DNA from: Pedobacter sp. ASV12
Lineage (GTDB): Bacteria; Bacteroidota; Bacteroidia; Sphingobacteriales; Sphingobacteriaceae
Assembly (NCBI RefSeq): GCF_016429155.1
Contig: NZ_JAELUC010000006.1
Coordinates: 1 to 64,000 of the forward strand
Length of the DNA: 64,000 nt
Direction of reading: 5' to 3'
Part shown: in pieces, positions 17,631 to 26,611 of the stretch
Numbering within the stretch: position 1 is the stretch's first letter
Layout: every line of letters starts with the position of its first letter
Program-made: the position numbers and the translations under genes
The notes under the pieces: generated by a model
What the model was told of the DNA's origin: nothing
What the model saw: the letters and a program-made list of their open reading frames with translations, nothing else
The model's database searches: none

Positions 17631-18356
17631 ATGATCCGTTGCCTCGCTGTTGACGACGAAGCTTATGCTTCAGAAATTATTGCTGCCTACATTAAAAAGA
17701 CACCTTTTTTAGCGCTTTTGGGTACTACGACCAATGCCTTTGAAGCATTGAACTTGGTTCAGGAAGGCAAGGTTGACCTTATTTTTTTGGATATCCAGAT
17801 GCCCGAGCTCACCGGTATTCAGTTTTTGAAGATCTGTGGAGGCAAATGCAAAGTGATTTTGACCACTGCCTATCCAGAATATGCCTTGGAAGGTTTTGAA
17901 TTGGATGTGGTGGATTATTTGTTAAAACCAGTCTCTTACGAGCGTTTTTACAAAGCGGCTTTAAAGGTACAGCAATTGCTGAGTCCTCCTGCGGCAGCGC
18001 CAGTTCAGCCAGAGGTACCTGCACCGGCCAATACCACAGATTTCATCTTTATTAAGGGCGATACCAAAAACAAGTTCATCAAAATCAAATACAGCGATAT
18101 TCTCTACATCGAAGGACTGAAAAATTATGTGTCTATTTTTACGGGAGAGCAACGCCTCATTACCTACCAAACCCTGCGCGAACTCGAAAACATATTGCCC
18201 AAACAGTCTTTTTACCGCATCCATAAATCTTATATCGTAGGGGCTGGTCATATTAAAATGATAGATGGGAATACGGTTTTTATCAAAGACCAGGCTTTGC
18301 CCATAGGCGAAACCTATCGCGACGACTTTTTTAAGATGATCAGAGAAAACAACTGA
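17631..18356 (+). CDS. LytTR-family response regulator
   Basis: 241 residues. A receiver domain (1-120) has acidic residues in VDDE at 8-10 and the phospho-acceptor Asp54 (LDIQMP); the conserved Thr and Lys are in LTTAYPEYA and LLKPVSY. A proline/alanine-rich linker (about 122-136) leads to a LytTR DNA-binding domain (about 140-240, with the DILYIEGLKNYVSIF and YRIHKSYIV segments). It is the partner of the LytS kinase in the same operon; likely targets include the divergent barrel gene. Confidence 0.93.
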   Translation: MIRCLAVDDEAYASEIIAAYIKKTPFLALLGTTTNAFEALNLVQEGKVDLIFLDIQMPELTGIQFLKICGGKCKVILTTAYPEYALEGFELDVVDYLLKPVSYERFYKAALKVQQLLSPPAAAPVQPEVPAPANTTDFIFIKGDTKNKFIKIKYSDILYIEGLKNYVSIFTGEQRLITYQTLRELENILPKQSFYRIHKSYIVGAGHIKMIDGNTVFIKDQALPIGETYRDDFFKMIRENN

Positions 18357-18394
18357 TTTGATCAGATTGCCACAGTTTTTTTACAAGATTTGAG

Positions 18395-18412
18395 CACACA
18401 AACGTTTGTGTG
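18395..18412. promoter_or_regulatory. 18-bp perfect palindrome, LacI-type operator
   Basis: CACACAAACGTTTGTGTG is a perfect palindrome 63 bases before the start at 18475. It has the central CG and AAACGTTT core typical of LacI-family operators. A near copy (13 of 14 core bases) lies at 50526-50539 in front of a GH16 gene. No LacI gene is in the window. Confidence 0.7.
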
Positions 18413-18474
18413 AAATGGATTTTCGAATTTCGCTTTAAAATAGGGTTATTTGTTATAGACAACCATTTAACCTC

Positions 18475-19857
18475 ATGAAACCGAAAAAGATCTTATTGTG
18501 TCTGGCCATTTTGGCTTGTAACATTGCACTTGCCCAACAGCCTGTTGCCCAATTGTTTAAAATACCAGCTAACAAAGGCTATGTAGAGCCTTTTAGCCCA
18601 GGCAGGCCAGGCGTTTCTGTACCTGTTGGCTACCCCGAAAGCAAAGGCATCGTGGCTAACTGGCGCGATAAAAACAAAAGCGTGGTATGGTACCTGTATC
18701 AAAAACCGGGAAGCTATGAGCTTTCTTTCAACCACACGGTTGAACAGGGCAAAAACCTGCAATTCGAATTGAAGGTAAGCGCCACCTATGCCAATAGCGG
18801 CTTTAAGGGCTTTACCAAAAAAATAACCTTTAAAGGTACAGGCCAGGCCGATAGTTTGTTTGCCACGAAAGTTGATGTGCCGCAAACAGGCTATTTCAGG
18901 TATGAACTGAAACCGATTTCAGATCCAGAATCGGCCATTAAAATAGCAACATTGACTTTCAAGTCGTTAAAACCGAGCGGACAAGTGAACCAAACCGACT
19001 ATCAATCGTCGCCTTCGGTGCACCTATCGTTTAGTACAACCGACCAGACAACCAAGGCCTATAACTGGATTTACGAAGAGATCTTGGTGCCTGAGGGCGG
19101 CGATCCTTTGGCTACCTATTACATGAGCCTCGGGTTTTTTAGAGGTTATATGGGCATTCAAACCAATAGCGAAACCGAACGCAGGGTGCTGTTTTCGGTT
19201 TGGGATAGCAAGGATGCAGAGCATGATAAAACCATTACCCAACACGATTATGTTTCGTTGGTTGACAAGGGCGAGGCCACTACCGTAAACAGTTTTGGGG
19301 GCGAGGGTACCGGTGGCCAATCGTACGTGAAAACCGCCAATTGGCAAACCGGGAAGCCGGTTAAGTTCTTGATGAACATCAGCAGGCAGGCCAATAATTC
19401 GGTGGTGCTTTCGGCTTGGTACAAACTGGAGGGGCAAGACTGGCAATATGTAGCTTCGTGGCGTGCTCCCAAAGAGCAACGCTTGTTCGATGGCTTTTAT
19501 TCGTTTATCGAAAACTATGGTTATACCAATGGACAGGTGCGTAGGGAAGCTTACTATTACAACGCCTGGGGCAAGGAAGAGGCAACCGGCAAATGGGTAA
19601 ACTTTAACAAAGTGAGGTTTTCGAATACCGATGGCAAGGAAGGGCAGCGGGTAGATTTTGAACAAGGCGTTTCGCCAAAATATCCAGATCGTTTTTACAT
19701 GGCATCTGGCGGCTATACGCCTACGCTAAAAACTGCCAATCAAATTCCGCTGTCAGTAAGTAAGATGAACCTTGATTTAAAGCCTTTTGAAGACAGGATT
19801 GCTTTGGCCTTAAAAAACGAAGACCAAAATAAAGACAAGCTGAAAAAAAGCAAATAG
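18475..19857 (+). CDS. secreted DUF3472 protein (with DUF5077-like N-terminal domain)
   Basis: 460 residues, exported: a signal peptide of about 20 residues ends in IALAQQ. Residues about 45-160 form a beta-sandwich of DUF5077 type, and about 190-420 the DUF3472 region (for example YYMSLGFFRGYMGIQ and FLMNISRQANNSVVLSAWYKL). The domain resembles concanavalin-like carbohydrate-binding folds, and family members occur in polysaccharide-use contexts. The exact function is unknown. A LacI-type palindrome upstream suggests sugar-responsive control. It ends in a lysine-rich tail. Confidence 0.82.
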   Translation: MKPKKILLCLAILACNIALAQQPVAQLFKIPANKGYVEPFSPGRPGVSVPVGYPESKGIVANWRDKNKSVVWYLYQKPGSYELSFNHTVEQGKNLQFELKVSATYANSGFKGFTKKITFKGTGQADSLFATKVDVPQTGYFRYELKPISDPESAIKIATLTFKSLKPSGQVNQTDYQSSPSVHLSFSTTDQTTKAYNWIYEEILVPEGGDPLATYYMSLGFFRGYMGIQTNSETERRVLFSVWDSKDAEHDKTITQHDYVSLVDKGEATTVNSFGGEGTGGQSYVKTANWQTGKPVKFLMNISRQANNSVVLSAWYKLEGQDWQYVASWRAPKEQRLFDGFYSFIENYGYTNGQVRREAYYYNAWGKEEATGKWVNFNKVRFSNTDGKEGQRVDFEQGVSPKYPDRFYMASGGYTPTLKTANQIPLSVSKMNLDLKPFEDRIALALKNEDQNKDKLKKSK

Positions 19858-20080
19858 CGTATTTAACCTCTGATTTGCAGAAATATATTTAAGGCGGCTT
19901 CGCTAAAAATCTGTTAATGTGCGCCCAGTGCTTTCAGTGGCCCATAGGCGCTATTTCGTTGTTTTTGCCAGTTCGATCCCAAAAGTTTTGCTTGTATCCA
20001 CGTCAGTTAATTTTGCATTTTAAAGATATACCACTGCTCAAATTAATTATATTTGGGTTAACCGGATATTCAAAATCAAG
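19858..20080. other. 223-base intergenic region with one candidate -7 box
   Basis: TATATTTG at 20048-20055 fits the Bacteroidota -7 box and is well placed for the lipoprotein gene at 20081. No -33 TTG is at the right distance. I see no repeat or RNA structure in the rest. Confidence 0.4.
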
Positions 20081-20584
20081 ATGAAAAAATTTTTAATCGT
20101 TTGTTTTCTCCTTTTTACGGTAAGCGTTGCCTGTAAAAAAGAAAATGTTGGAGGCGATAAGCTTTGTGCCTGCTCATTATTAGCTGCTCCAACTTTGCAA
20201 TTGGCTGTCAAAGGCGCAGAAGGAAAGGATTTGCTCAATACCACGGTAAGTGGTTCTTATAGCGAAGGCCAAATCCAGCTGTATCAAAAAGACAATGTTG
20301 GAAACATGAAGCAGATCCAGTTTAGGATTAGAGAGCCTTTTAATGCTGGCAACGAAAAGTTTGGCTATTATCAGATCGAATCTGCTCAGGTCATTTCTTT
20401 GGCAAGCCAAAATGCCAATCAGGTCTTTTACCTGAAACTGGGAAACAGAGCACCGTTAGAAATCAGCATGACCATACAGCAAGACAAAAGAATGATTGGC
20501 AAATTGTTGATTGACAAGCAAGAAGTGCCTGTAGTTAGCGATTATATTGCCAAGTTTGCCAACGTATATGCCATCAGTTTGTAG
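20081..20584 (+). CDS. hypothetical lipoprotein
   Basis: 167 residues. The N-terminus is a lipoprotein signal peptide (MKKFLIVCFLLFTVSVAC) with Cys18 as the lipid-modified residue; two more cysteines follow at about 30 and 32 (LCACS). The rest is predicted beta-rich and has no motif I recognise. Immunoglobulin-like or small OM lipoprotein folds are possible. It is monocistronic, ending at a terminator shared with dnaJ on the other strand. Confidence 0.7.
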   Translation: MKKFLIVCFLLFTVSVACKKENVGGDKLCACSLLAAPTLQLAVKGAEGKDLLNTTVSGSYSEGQIQLYQKDNVGNMKQIQFRIREPFNAGNEKFGYYQIESAQVISLASQNANQVFYLKLGNRAPLEISMTIQQDKRMIGKLLIDKQEVPVVSDYIAKFANVYAISL

Positions 20585-20601
20585 ACCAACGCAAAAAGCA
20601 T

Positions 20602-20632
20602 AAAAAAAGCACCGAATTTTCGGCGCTTTTTT
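20602..20632. terminator. bidirectional terminator between the lipoprotein gene and dnaJ
   Basis: A hairpin with AAAAAAGC / GCTTTTTT outer stem and CCGA / TCGG inner stem (one A-C mismatch) separates two convergent genes. The A and T runs on both sides allow it to serve both strands. Confidence 0.85.
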
Positions 20633-20633
20633 G

Positions 20634-21794
20634 TTATTCGAAATACTCTTTCATTTTATCGAAAAAGCTTTTATCGTTTTTGCCGGGCTGTGGCTTAAAG
20701 TTTGGAGATTCGCGCAGTTTTTCTAGCAGGGCTCTTTCTTCGCTGCTTAGCGCTTTTGGAGTCCAGATGTTCACATGGATAATCTCATCGCCACGGTGGT
20801 AAGAATTCACTTCAGGAATACCCTTGCCCTTTAAACGCAACAGTTTGCCGCTTTGGGTTCCAGGATCAATCTTAATTTTGGCTTTGCCATCAATGGTTGG
20901 CACTTCCACGCTGGCACCTATGGCCGCATCGATAATGCTGACATGCAAATCATAAACAATGTTGTTGCCTTCGCGTTTAAGCGTTTCGTGTGGCAGTTCT
21001 TCGATCAGGATGATTAAATCGCCCGGAATGCCGCCGTTTGGCGCAGCGTTTCCTTTGCCAGCCATGCTCAGTTGCATACCTTCGCTTACGCCAGCCGGAA
21101 TGTTGATGGTAATGGTTTCTTCGCCACGTACAGTACCTTCGCCATGGCAGGCATTACATTTGGCCGTAATTTGTTGGCCGCTGCCATGACAGGTAGGGCA
21201 GGTTGCTGTGGTTTGCATCTGGCCCAAAATGGTATTGGTTACCCTGCGCACTGCACCGCTGCCGCCACAGGTTTTACAAGTGCTTACCGACGATTTGTCT
21301 TTAGCCCCCGTGCCATCACAGGTTTTACAGGTAATCTGTTTGTTAACCTTGATCTTTTTCTCTGCACCGTTGGCAATTTCTTCTAAGGTTAATTTAACCT
21401 TGATGCGCAGGTTGCTTCCTTTAGCTACCCTGCGACCCCCACGCGATTGGCCACCGCCACCGCCAAAAAAGCTATCGAAAGGGCTGCCGCCACCACCGAA
21501 AATATCGCCAAACTGGCTAAAAATATCTTCCATGTTCATGCCGCCTCCGCCAAAGCCACCCGCCGCGCCACCAACGCCTGCATGGCCATATTGGTCGTAA
21601 CGCTGCTTTTTCTCTGGACTGCTTAATACTTCGTAAGCTTCTGCTGCTTCCTTGAATTTTTCTTCTGCCGATTTGTCGTCGGGGTTTTTATCAGGGTGAT
21701 ACTTGATAGCCAATTTGCGGTAGGCTTTTTTAATTTCCTCCGCCGAAGCGCCTTTGGCTACGCCAAGTATGTCGTAATAATCTCTCTTGCTCAT
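20634..21794 (-). CDS. dnaJ: chaperone DnaJ (Hsp40)
   Basis: 386 residues, full-length type I DnaJ. The J domain (about 1-70) has the HPD motif at 33-35; a Gly/Phe-rich region follows at about 75-125. The zinc-finger domain has four CxxCxGxG repeats ([32 protein letters not shown]), and the rest is the C-terminal substrate-binding domain. It stimulates DnaK ATPase. It follows grpE with an 87-base spacer that contains an inverted repeat element. Confidence 0.97.
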   Translation of the reverse strand: MSKRDYYDILGVAKGASAEEIKKAYRKLAIKYHPDKNPDDKSAEEKFKEAAEAYEVLSSPEKKQRYDQYGHAGVGGAAGGFGGGGMNMEDIFSQFGDIFGGGGSPFDSFFGGGGGQSRGGRRVAKGSNLRIKVKLTLEEIANGAEKKIKVNKQITCKTCDGTGAKDKSSVSTCKTCGGSGAVRRVTNTILGQMQTTATCPTCHGSGQQITAKCNACHGEGTVRGEETITINIPAGVSEGMQLSMAGKGNAAPNGGIPGDLIILIEELPHETLKREGNNIVYDLHVSIIDAAIGASVEVPTIDGKAKIKIDPGTQSGKLLRLKGKGIPEVNSYHRGDEIIHVNIWTPKALSSEERALLEKLRESPNFKPQPGKNDKSFFDKMKEYFE

Positions 21795-21797
21795 TGC

Positions 21798-21880
21798 TTT
21801 AATGATGGAATTTTGGATGATTGTACTTTGAATGGTTATTTAATCCATGCACATACTCATGCTAAAATTCACTAATTTAT
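21798..21880 (-). repeat. inverted repeat spacer between grpE and dnaJ
   Basis: GAATTTT at 21808-21814 mirrors AAAATTC at 21864-21870, and the bases between them continue as imperfect complements (ATGG at 21832-21835 with CCAT at 21845-21848). Parts show 7-base spacing (TTGTACT, TTGAATG). It is a weaker member of the heptamer family, filling the spacer up to the dnaJ start. Confidence 0.5.
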
Positions 21881-21881
21881 A

Positions 21882-22457
21882 TTATGCTCCTACTACTACT
21901 TTGGCGAAGCGGATTACTTTATCGTTTAGGGTATAACCTTTTTCCAGTTCGTCAACCACCTTGCCTTTTAAATCGTCGCTAGGGGCAGGAATATTGGTAA
22001 TGGCTTCGTGTTTGTCTGTATCGAAAACGGTGTGAATGCTTTCTATTTCCTTTAAGCCTTTTTGACTCAAAATACTTTTAAGCTTGGCTTGTACCAACAA
22101 AATGCCTTCGCGAATGGCGCTTACTTCTGTAGCGTTTTCGGTGGCTTTGATAGCACGCTCAAAGTCGTCTAATACAGGGAGCAAGGAAACTACTACGTCT
22201 TTTCCTGCAGTTTGCAACAACTCTATGCGTTCTTTTTGGGTACGGCGCTTATAATTGTCGAATTCGGCAAACAGACGAAGGTATTTATCGTTAAGGGCAG
22301 CATTTTCCTGTTGCAGTTTTTCTTCTGCAGAAAGTGCTGCAACCGGTTCTGTCACTTTATCCTCGGTTTGTGTTTCACCCGCCTGCGTATCTTGAACTTC
22401 TTGTTCCGCCTGATTTTCAGTAATCGGTTCTTCTTCCTTTTTCTTCTTATTAAACAT
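21882..22457 (-). CDS. grpE: nucleotide exchange factor GrpE
   Basis: 191 residues. An acidic, low-complexity N-terminus (about 1-55, Glu/Gln/Thr-rich) precedes the long coiled coil and beta-wing domain, with the family segment LRLFAEFDNYKRRTQKER and the C-terminal VVDELEKGYTLNDKVIRFAKVVV. GrpE releases ADP from DnaK. The start MFNKKKKEE at 22457 is chosen; a TTG 45 bases upstream is in frame but poor. It forms an operon with dnaJ; dnaK is not here. Confidence 0.94.
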   Translation of the reverse strand: MFNKKKKEEEPITENQAEQEVQDTQAGETQTEDKVTEPVAALSAEEKLQQENAALNDKYLRLFAEFDNYKRRTQKERIELLQTAGKDVVVSLLPVLDDFERAIKATENATEVSAIREGILLVQAKLKSILSQKGLKEIESIHTVFDTDKHEAITNIPAPSDDLKGKVVDELEKGYTLNDKVIRFAKVVVGA

Positions 22458-22506
22458 GTTGTCTACTCGTGTTTTTGTGTTCGAACTCAAAAGTTTTGCC
22501 AATCAT

Positions 22507-22526
22507 AAAAAAACAGCCATGCTGTC
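22507..22526 (-). terminator. candidate terminator downstream of ftsE
   Basis: On the minus strand, ACAGC and GCTGT form a short 5-bp stem followed by seven T. It separates ftsE from grpE. The stem is weak. Confidence 0.5.
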
Positions 22527-22586
22527 AGTTTTAATTGCTTGCTACCGAACAGAATGGCTGAAATCTAATTTTTTGTCAGCATTGCA

Positions 22587-23270
22587 CTAGGCAATCTGGG
22601 CATCTTCGTGTACAATTCCGTTTTCGCACTTGATGATGCGCGAAGGAAAGGTACGGATGATATGATAGTCGTGGGTGGCCATTAAAACCGCGGTGCCGCT
22701 TTGGCTGATCTGTTTCAATAGCAATACGATTTCTTCTGAAGTATCGGGGTCTAAGTTGCCCGTTGGCTCGTCAGCCAATATAATTTCCGGATTGTTGAGC
22801 AAGGCACGTGCAATAACCACGCGCTGCTGTTCGCCACCCGAAAGCTCGTGAGGCATTTTCTTGATTTTAGAACGCAGGCCTACTTTTTCCAATACATCTT
22901 TAATGCGCTCGTTGATAAGGTTTTTGTCGTTCCAGCCGGTAGCTTTCAATACAAAATCCAAATTTTGTTCGATGGTTCTATCGCTCAATAGCTGAAAATC
23001 CTGAAAAACAATGCCCAGTTTCCTGCGTAAAAAAGGCACTTCCTTATCGGTCAGGTTTTTAAGGTTGAAGCCGGCTACGCTGCCGTTGCCATTGCCGATA
23101 TGCAAGTCGCCGTAAATGATTTTTAGCAAGCTGCTTTTTCCAGAACCGGTTTGGCCAATCAGGAAAACAAATTCGCCTTTGGCTATATCGAGGTTAACAT
23201 TGGATAAAACCAGGTGCTTTTGCTGAAAAACGTCTACGTTCTGTAAGTTGATTACTGCGCTTTGTGTCAT
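22587..23270 (-). CDS. ftsE: cell division ATP-binding protein FtsE
   Basis: 227-residue ABC ATPase with Walker [10 protein letters not shown] (residues about 38-46), Q-loop VFQDFQLL, signature LSGGEQQR, Walker [14 protein letters not shown] and H-loop ATHDYHII. Length and motifs fit FtsE, which with FtsX controls peptidoglycan hydrolysis at the septum; a LolD-type role is the main alternative. ftsX is not adjacent, as is usual for Bacteroidota. A small ORF lies 2 bases upstream. Confidence 0.87.
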   Translation of the reverse strand: MTQSAVINLQNVDVFQQKHLVLSNVNLDIAKGEFVFLIGQTGSGKSSLLKIIYGDLHIGNGNGSVAGFNLKNLTDKEVPFLRRKLGIVFQDFQLLSDRTIEQNLDFVLKATGWNDKNLINERIKDVLEKVGLRSKIKKMPHELSGGEQQRVVIARALLNNPEIILADEPTGNLDPDTSEEIVLLLKQISQSGTAVLMATHDYHIIRTFPSRIIKCENGIVHEDAQIA

Positions 23271-23272
23271 GT

Positions 23273-23476
23273 TCAGATATCTAATTTGGTAACCTGTCCG
23301 AAGGGAAGGTCGTTAATAACGTTCATAATTTCGTCGAGCTTATCGCCAAACCCCAGTTTCTCTAAAGATTTATCGGGCCTGTCTACCCTGAAGTAGGCCA
23401 AGAGCGTAAATTTTTCGTCCCTTAGCTGCACGTAATCAGGTATTTTGGCGATGCCTTTTACTTTAATGATATACAT
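23273..23476 (-). CDS. small conserved-looking protein upstream of ftsE
   Basis: 67 residues starting MYIIKVKGIAKIPDYVQLRD. It is soluble, mixed alpha/beta, ending 2 bases before the ftsE start, so the two are surely cotranscribed. An in-frame ATG 39 bases upstream is less likely because it would add a poorly composed extension. No family is recognised; the tight coupling to ftsE is the only functional hint. Confidence 0.65.
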   Translation of the reverse strand: MYIIKVKGIAKIPDYVQLRDEKFTLLAYFRVDRPDKSLEKLGFGDKLDEIMNVINDLPFGQVTKLDI

Positions 23477-23539
23477 TTGCCCAAAAATAACATTTCTAGC
23501 CGAAAAACGAGGCACGAAAGCAACATGATTTCATTCTTC

Positions 23540-25465
23540 CTACCTCACCAGCATTACCCAGCCGCTAATGGCTTTTAACTCGGGTTCTAACTGAATGAGG
23601 TAATAATAAACGCCCACCGGAACGGCTTTGCCCTTGTATTTGCCATCCCAAGGCTGACTGGTGTTGCCGGTAGCTTGATAAACGGTTTCGCCCGAGCGGT
23701 TCATAACCTTGATGATGACATTGGGATAGGGGCCAAGGGGAGCAATTTTCCATACATCGTTTTGTCCATCGCCATTCGTACTAAAAGTATTCGGTACGTT
23801 AAGGTTTTCATAAACCTTTACCAAAACTTCGTCTTCGCTGCTGGCACAACCACCGCTATTTTCTACGTGCAGGGTGTAGGTCATGTCTTGTGGTGGCGTA
23901 GCTATCGGGTTGAGCTTGTTGGGGTCGTCCAGGTAATCGCTTGGTGTCCAGTAATATTTGGTGTAAGGGCCTGTGGCTTTGCCGTCGAGCTGTATGGGGT
24001 TGTCTTTGAGCACCCTCTTGTCTTCGCCGGCTGAGGCGGTTACTTTTTTGATTACGTTGATGGTAATAGGCAAAGTGGCCTCACAAGCGCCGTTGGCTAC
24101 AGTTACCTGATAAGTTGTGGTTTCGGTTGGCGAAGCCGTAGGGTTGGGAATATCGGTCGCAGAAAGCCCATCAGCTGGCAACCAGGTATAAGTGGTGCCA
24201 CCAGCTGCGGTTAAAACCGTTTGGTCGCCTTCGCAAATGGTATTCGAGCTTGCTGTTACGCTTGCTACCGGAGGATCGTTAACTGTAACCACCGTGGTAG
24301 CCGTACTTTTGCAGCCACCTTCGTTACTAACCACTACGGTATAGGTGCCTTCCATGTTGTGCGAGGCGTTGTTAATGACAGGGTTTTGCTGGGTAGAAGT
24401 AAAATTATTGGGGCCAGTCCACAAATAACTGGTGCCTGCCTCAACTTTTAGCACAATAGGTTGGCCCAGGCATACCTTGTTGCTGGGGTAACTGGTTACT
24501 GTAGTGGGCGAAACTACGCTCAGGGTAATAGGCGCAGAGACGACCCTGCAATTTATACTGCTGATGTTATTGCCGTCGGCAACTGCCAACCGGTACTGAT
24601 AATTGTTTTTAGTAGCATTATTGAAGTTAACTTGGTACTGGCTGCCTGTTGCTCCGGCAATGTCGGTCCAGGTACCGTTAATCAGCTGCTGCCATTGGTA
24701 GTTCAGCTGATTAAATCCCGTACCAATATTGGCCGAAAGCAAAAAACTCTTGGTATCGCCCTCGCAGGCGTAGGTAAGCTGACTGGTAACGCCATTGATG
24801 GTAGGGTTTACCGTTGGGCCACAAGGCCTAAAAGTAATGTCGTCCAATGCAATATCGTTTCCAACCCCGCCAGGTCCGTTATTGATCATTTTAAGTACAA
24901 TGGCCGCATTGCTGGTGGTGGTAAAGGTCATGGCATACTGCTTCCAGGTGGGCTGGGCCGTTTCCAGGATATCGCCGGTATTGTAGCTTTTAAGTATGAT
25001 GCCAGTGGTAGTTTCGATGGTAAAGGTGACATTGGGCTTGTTGCCAGAATAATTCAGGATGTTGATGATCCAGGCAGCAAATTCGTAGGTAGTGCCGGGG
25101 CAAAGTCCCGAAATGGTCGACTGGTAAAAGATACCTGGCGTAGTTGAGGCATTAACCACCATCATATAACCATTGGGGTCATTAGGGGTATGGTTATTAA
25201 TTTGAAACCAACCGTTGCCCGGGCTATTGTGCATGCCGTTGGTGCTTTGTGCAATGGTGTATTGTCCATCGTTGGGGGTGCCAGCCATATAGGTGTAATT
25301 GGTAAGCGTACCGCTTAATTGTGGTCCGAAGGCATCTGTACCTCTTCCAAAATCAATATTGATAACCGGATCGCCCAATGAGCCCGTACAAACCTGGGCC
25401 TTTAATCCGGCAATGGAAAAAAGCAACGCAAACAAAGACCAAAGCAAACTTCTAATCGCTTTCAA
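23540..25465 (-). CDS. large secreted protein with gliding-motility/T9SS type B C-terminal domain
   Basis: 641 residues with a signal peptide (about 1-23, ending AGLKAQV). An N-terminal jelly-roll-like domain (about 30-210) is followed by Ig-like/PKD-type modules (about 215-550), for example YTVVVSNEGGC and TTYQVTVANGAC. The last 85 residues match the gliding motility-associated C-terminal domain: NTFSTNGDGQNDVW, then RSGETVYQ, WDGKYKGKAVPVGVYYYLIQL. That domain directs export by the type IX system and surface anchoring. Likely an adhesin; the ligand is unknown. Confidence 0.88.
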   Translation of the reverse strand: MKAIRSLLWSLFALLFSIAGLKAQVCTGSLGDPVINIDFGRGTDAFGPQLSGTLTNYTYMAGTPNDGQYTIAQSTNGMHNSPGNGWFQINNHTPNDPNGYMMVVNASTTPGIFYQSTISGLCPGTTYEFAAWIINILNYSGNKPNVTFTIETTTGIILKSYNTGDILETAQPTWKQYAMTFTTTSNAAIVLKMINNGPGGVGNDIALDDITFRPCGPTVNPTINGVTSQLTYACEGDTKSFLLSANIGTGFNQLNYQWQQLINGTWTDIAGATGSQYQVNFNNATKNNYQYRLAVADGNNISSINCRVVSAPITLSVVSPTTVTSYPSNKVCLGQPIVLKVEAGTSYLWTGPNNFTSTQQNPVINNASHNMEGTYTVVVSNEGGCKSTATTVVTVNDPPVASVTASSNTICEGDQTVLTAAGGTTYTWLPADGLSATDIPNPTASPTETTTYQVTVANGACEATLPITINVIKKVTASAGEDKRVLKDNPIQLDGKATGPYTKYYWTPSDYLDDPNKLNPIATPPQDMTYTLHVENSGGCASSEDEVLVKVYENLNVPNTFSTNGDGQNDVWKIAPLGPYPNVIIKVMNRSGETVYQATGNTSQPWDGKYKGKAVPVGVYYYLIQLEPELKAISGWVMLVR

Positions 25466-25514
25466 ATGAGCATTTGGGGATAAAGTGCCTACAAAATAGC
25501 GATAAATTTATAGG

Positions 25515-26534
25515 CTACAAAGCCTGCAGGAAATCAATTGTATTTACATTGTCGGCATAGTCCCAAAGCTTTGGGTTTTGGCTTTGGCCAAAGGCTACGG
25601 GCGCATAATTTAAAGGCATATCTACATGCGATACTACGCATTGAATCTGTTCTTCCTTTTGCTTCAGCTGCTCAGCCAGTTTGGCCGCGTCTTCATAGCT
25701 TTCGTAAAAAAGAACGGCCAAAGGCGAGGTCAATGCTTCATCTTCCTTTACCAACAAAAAACCATTGTCGAGGTGCTTCACCAAATTTACGAGGTAAACT
25801 GATTTGTTGTAATCGTAGTTGTTGTTGTATTTAAAATGGTTGATAATGTCGCTGTAGGACTCGATGGCCTCAAACAAATGATCCATCTTGTAATGTTTAG
25901 GGACGTAAATTTTAGAAACATTTCTGCATCCCATGCCGAAATAGTCGAAAATATCGTGGCCCAGGCTTTGCAGTTCGGCTTCGCTTTCTTTGCCGCTCAG
26001 TACAGCCACGCTGTTTCTGTTTTTGCGGATGATATTGGGTACATTTCCGAAATAGAATTCAAAATAACGGGAGGTATTGTTGCTGCCCGTGGCAATAATG
26101 GCGTCGAAATCCTGCAACCTTTCTGCAAAAATAATCCGGTCGTTCAGCGCAGGCACTAGTTCGGTCAGTTTTTGAAGTAGGGCAGGCAATAATTTATCGT
26201 CAGACGACGACATTTTAATCAAGGCGATATTTCCGGTTGCCAACACGCAAAGCACATCATGAAAGCCTACCAAAGGGATGTTTCCGGCTAAAATCAGTCC
26301 CACTTTTTTAGGGTTGGTGCTGAGGCTGATCGGTTCCATCCATATTTGCAAATCTTTGGTATTGAGCATCTTGCTTAGAGATGAAAGTGCTTTTTTTACC
26401 TCTTGTTCGGTAAACCAGGCATTATGCCTGCTTGCCGCTTGGATAGCCGCTTCGAACGTTTGGCCGGGATTGGCCATCCATTCGCCGAGTTTTTCAAAGG
26501 CACGAATAAGGCTTTCTTTGCTAAGTGATGACAT
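25515..26534 (-). CDS. acyl-CoA reductase (LuxC-like)
   Basis: 339 residues of the LuxC/acyl-CoA reductase family in the aldehyde dehydrogenase superfamily, which would reduce fatty acyl-CoA to aldehyde with NADPH. Visible family features include LILAGNIPLVGFHDVLCVL (about residues 88-106), the ATGSNNTSRYFEFYFG segment, and GMGCRNVSKIYVP containing the presumed catalytic Cys. It is shorter than LuxC (about 480). It diverges from a ferredoxin gene over a 77-base promoter region. Confidence 0.86.
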   Translation of the reverse strand: MSSLSKESLIRAFEKLGEWMANPGQTFEAAIQAASRHNAWFTEQEVKKALSSLSKMLNTKDLQIWMEPISLSTNPKKVGLILAGNIPLVGFHDVLCVLATGNIALIKMSSSDDKLLPALLQKLTELVPALNDRIIFAERLQDFDAIIATGSNNTSRYFEFYFGNVPNIIRKNRNSVAVLSGKESEAELQSLGHDIFDYFGMGCRNVSKIYVPKHYKMDHLFEAIESYSDIINHFKYNNNYDYNKSVYLVNLVKHLDNGFLLVKEDEALTSPLAVLFYESYEDAAKLAEQLKQKEEQIQCVVSHVDMPLNYAPVAFGQSQNPKLWDYADNVNTIDFLQAL

Positions 26535-26563
26535 ATTTAGAATTATTATAAATGATTATGTGT

Positions 26564-26584
26564 TATATTTGCACTGCAAAGTTA
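26564..26584. promoter_or_regulatory. back-to-back -7 boxes for the acyl-CoA reductase and ferredoxin genes
   Basis: TATATTTG (26564-26571) faces the ferredoxin gene, and on the minus strand TAACTTTG (26584 to 26577) faces the reductase gene. Both fit TAnnTTTG and lie about 40 bases from their starts. Neither has a good -33 TTG. Confidence 0.5.
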
Positions 26585-26611
26585 AGCTTAGCAATAGATA
26601 TAGACGAAGAC

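Noticed and set aside
18395-18412. Palindrome considered as a terminator of the LytTR gene
   Set aside because: No loop is available in a gapless palindrome and no T-run follows; the central CG and the second copy upstream of another gene fit an operator better.
19024-19665. 213-codon minus-strand frame inside the DUF3472 gene
   Set aside because: No ribosome site or recognisable domain. The plus-strand protein is a full-length family member.
24461-25147. 228-codon open frame on the plus strand opposite the T9SS cargo gene
   Set aside because: It lies wholly inside a gene with signal peptide, repeated modules and a C-terminal sorting domain. The composition (V/G/A/R-rich, no domain) is that of an antisense shadow.
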